In this document: piece by piece, positions 5,824-7,088 of the stretch
How the letters are laid out: every line of letters starts with the position of its first letter
How positions within the stretch are numbered: the stretch's first letter is position 1
Assembly (NCBI GenBank): GCA_937890045.1
Contig: CALBXV010000508.1
Location: 1-7,088, forward strand
Length of the DNA stretch: 7,088 bases
Direction of reading: 5' to 3'
From: an uncultured archaeon
Lineage (GTDB): Archaea > Thermoproteota > Nitrososphaeria > Nitrososphaerales > CALBXV01
The notes under the pieces: generated by a model
Databases searched by the model: none
What the model was told of the DNA's origin: nothing
Seen by the model: only the letters and a program-made list of their open reading frames with translations
Position numbers and translations under genes: made by a program

Positions 5824-6453
5824 ATGAGTACAGAAAAAGAAAACGAAAACCAAACTAATACAGTTGGTCCAATAAGATTCGATGTGGACCAGGCAAAGAA
5901 AACTACCCAACAAATTATGGAAGTTGAAGCGGGTGAAGTCGCTGGACAAGAAATCTATGAAGAAAGTCCAACACGACACGAGTTCGTAAGATTTAGAGGA
6001 AACAGTTGGGGTGAGTTATTAAAAGTGTTTGCCGTCAATTTAAAAGACCCAGATGGCGACCCAGTAAAATATGTAATCCAAACAAAAGACAATCATATGT
6101 TAAAGAAAATTTTTCATATGTTAGATGACAAACCAAAAGAACACGTATTGGCCCCTTATGTAAGTGTCGATGGTGTTGAAAGAGTTTGGTGTGCAAACTT
6201 TAAATGGACTGGTAAGGCGTCCAAGAAAGGTGGTTCAGTTAAACAAGCAATTATCCTTGGTCAACAAGACTGGGTAAAAGTTATGTGGAATAAGCAACGT
6301 GGATTTATTACACGACCGCCTGGTGGTCCTATTGATAAAAAACCCGAGTGGTCAACACTAACAGTTCCACAATTAATCAATGTAGCTTTTGAAGATAAAA
6401 TTATTACAGACGTTAAGCACGAGGCAGTTCAAAGAAATTGGTACGGTCAATGA
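5824..6453 (+). CDS. Hypothetical soluble protein
   Basis: I do not recognise this 209-aa product. The ATG follows AAGGA by 9 nt, giving it its own ribosome site after a 32-bp gap. The first 50 residues are acidic and Gln/Glu/Thr-rich and probably flexible. From about residue 53 a compact folded part appears, with alternating hydrophobic and charged stretches (FVRFRGNSWGELLKVFAVNL, then KYVIQTKDNHMLKKIFHML). A Trp/Lys-containing beta-like segment follows (VERVWCANFKWTG at 118-130, QDWVKVMWNKQRGF at 148-161), then RPPGGP (164-169). The mix of aromatic and basic residues would suit nucleic-acid binding, but no known fold signature is complete. The next gene overlaps its stop by ATGA. Confidence 0.8.
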   Translation: MSTEKENENQTNTVGPIRFDVDQAKKTTQQIMEVEAGEVAGQEIYEESPTRHEFVRFRGNSWGELLKVFAVNLKDPDGDPVKYVIQTKDNHMLKKIFHMLDDKPKEHVLAPYVSVDGVERVWCANFKWTGKASKKGGSVKQAIILGQQDWVKVMWNKQRGFITRPPGGPIDKKPEWSTLTVPQLINVAFEDKIITDVKHEAVQRNWYGQ

Positions 6454-6689
6454 TGGAACTATTAATTAGAGGAAAACATATATTCGGAAACTCAAAAACA
6501 AAAGCTGAAATGATTGAGTGTTTGATGGATTTCAAAGGTTTGATTGAGAATATTCCCGATGAGGCAGAAATAGAAAATGCGGAAGATGATTATATTTTCT
6601 TCACCATACACCCAAAAGACAAAGACGATACAAAATATCTTAAACGGCTTGGTTTTAGTTGGCCCGAAGATGAACACGGGGATTTTTAA
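6450..6689 (+). CDS. Small acidic hypothetical protein
   Basis: I do not recognise this product. From the ATG at 6450, which overlaps the previous stop, it has 79 residues; a second ATG follows directly at 6453. An upstream in-frame TTG at 6438 lies inside the previous gene and is less likely. It is acidic, with DEAEIENAEDDYIFFTI in the middle and a C-terminal LGFSWPEDEHGDF. A short alpha/beta fold is plausible: one strand, a helix (KAEMIECLMDFKGLI), a strand and a final helix. No catalytic motif is visible. Small acidic proteins in phage-like operons can be DNA mimics or inhibitors, but nothing here proves that. Confidence 0.72.
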   Translation: MMELLIRGKHIFGNSKTKAEMIECLMDFKGLIENIPDEAEIENAEDDYIFFTIHPKDKDDTKYLKRLGFSWPEDEHGDF

Positions 6690-6691
6690 TT

Positions 6692-7066
6692 ATGGAACTT
6701 GAATTTGATTTAATAGACCAAATAGAACGAATTAGAAAAAACGATAGGTATTCTGATTTTGAGAAGAAGTTTCGTGAAGCGTATCTCTTGATGTGTAATG
6801 AGTCGATGGATATTCCCGATAGAGAGTATTGTTTGTTTCAAGAAATAGATGGTTTCTTAAATAACCCCGACAAGTATTTAGAGGAACTGTCGATAGCAAC
6901 TGGGAAAATGTACTTTGATATGATGAACGGTGAAGTACAACACCGAAGAGAAATTATAACTAATACTTTAATGATATCAAGAACCTCACCCAAAAAACCA
7001 AAAAGGGAAAGTGTGGTTGAAGCACAAAAAGAAAATGTAATTAAACTAAAGAAAGAGAAACTATGA
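6692..7066 (+). CDS. Helical hypothetical protein with basic C-terminus
   Basis: This 124-aa product starts 2 nt after the preceding stop, so it is almost certainly translated by re-initiation; no strong ribosome site is seen. Residues 1-90 look wholly helical and mixed-charge (IDQIERIRKNDRYSDFEKKFREAYLL and onward). The last 30 residues are strongly basic (SPKKPKRE, then KLKKEKL) and could contact nucleic acid. There is no membrane segment. I do not recognise the family. The stop overlaps the next ATG, continuing the coupled chain. Confidence 0.76.
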   Translation: MELEFDLIDQIERIRKNDRYSDFEKKFREAYLLMCNESMDIPDREYCLFQEIDGFLNNPDKYLEELSIATGKMYFDMMNGEVQHRREIITNTLMISRTSPKKPKRESVVEAQKENVIKLKKEKL

Positions 7067-7088
7067 GCAAGGTTTACGGATTAAAAAT
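7063..7088 (+). CDS. Start of a further operon gene (partial)
   Basis: Eight codons reading MSKVYGLK lie before the window ends. The ATG overlaps the preceding TGA in the same ATGA pattern as earlier genes, and GAAAGAGAAA upstream is purine-rich. It shows that the operon and the element continue rightward. Nothing can be said of function. Confidence 0.55.

Noticed and set aside
4138..7066. Naming the operon as phage capsid, terminase or replication genes
   Set aside because: No Walker motifs, polymerase, primase or portal/capsid signatures were seen, so such labels would be invented.
1987..7088. Classic defence or restriction-modification island
   Set aside because: No methylase, nuclease, helicase, TIR, toxin or reverse-transcriptase motif is visible in any product; site avoidance points to evasion of restriction, not to a system encoded here.

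Overview
The window is AT-rich (roughly 35-38% G+C by eye) and reads as a bacterial integration hotspot. A complete tRNA-Thr(UGU) gene with an encoded CCA end lies between two divergently oriented tyrosine-recombinase genes. No gene gives a taxonomic placement. The encoded CCA, Shine-Dalgarno sites and sigma70-like promoter spacings fit a proteobacterium, but that is inference.

Left part (1 to about 1700): a tyrosine recombinase on the minus strand has a near-canonical catalytic set. It is followed by the first codons of a second minus-strand gene that overlaps it by ATGA and has its own Shine-Dalgarno site. Between this recombinase and the tRNA are about 220 bp of noncoding DNA with a perfect inverted repeat, a 12-bp-period direct repeat, a sigma70-like promoter candidate and a GCGA-rich tract.

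Right part (about 1789 to 7088): directly after the tRNA 3' end comes a 200-bp noncoding region dense in short direct and inverted repeats. Next is a second tyrosine recombinase reading away from the tRNA, then a one-way train of at least seven compact genes. Five of the junctions overlap or nearly touch. One of these genes encodes a small winged-HTH/excisionase-type protein. The other products are hydrophilic and I recognise none of them. A tRNA 3' end, then an inward-reading integrase, then a short-gene operon with a small HTH protein is the usual layout of an integrative element such as a prophage, phage satellite or small genomic island. No capsid, terminase, replicase, resistance or toxin gene is visible, so the class is open; the element continues past the right edge.

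The strongest non-gene signal is compositional. Between the tRNA and the right edge (about 5.3 kb) I find no GATC and no CATG, although the left 1.5 kb has about 16 and 7. Codon choice shows this is selected: every Asp codon before a C is GAC and every His codon before a G is CAC, although GAT and CAT are common elsewhere. This restriction-avoidance signature is usual in phages and phage-borne elements. It supports the right part being an element with its own history, probably exposed as DNA to hosts that cut these sites, and different in origin from the left recombinase.
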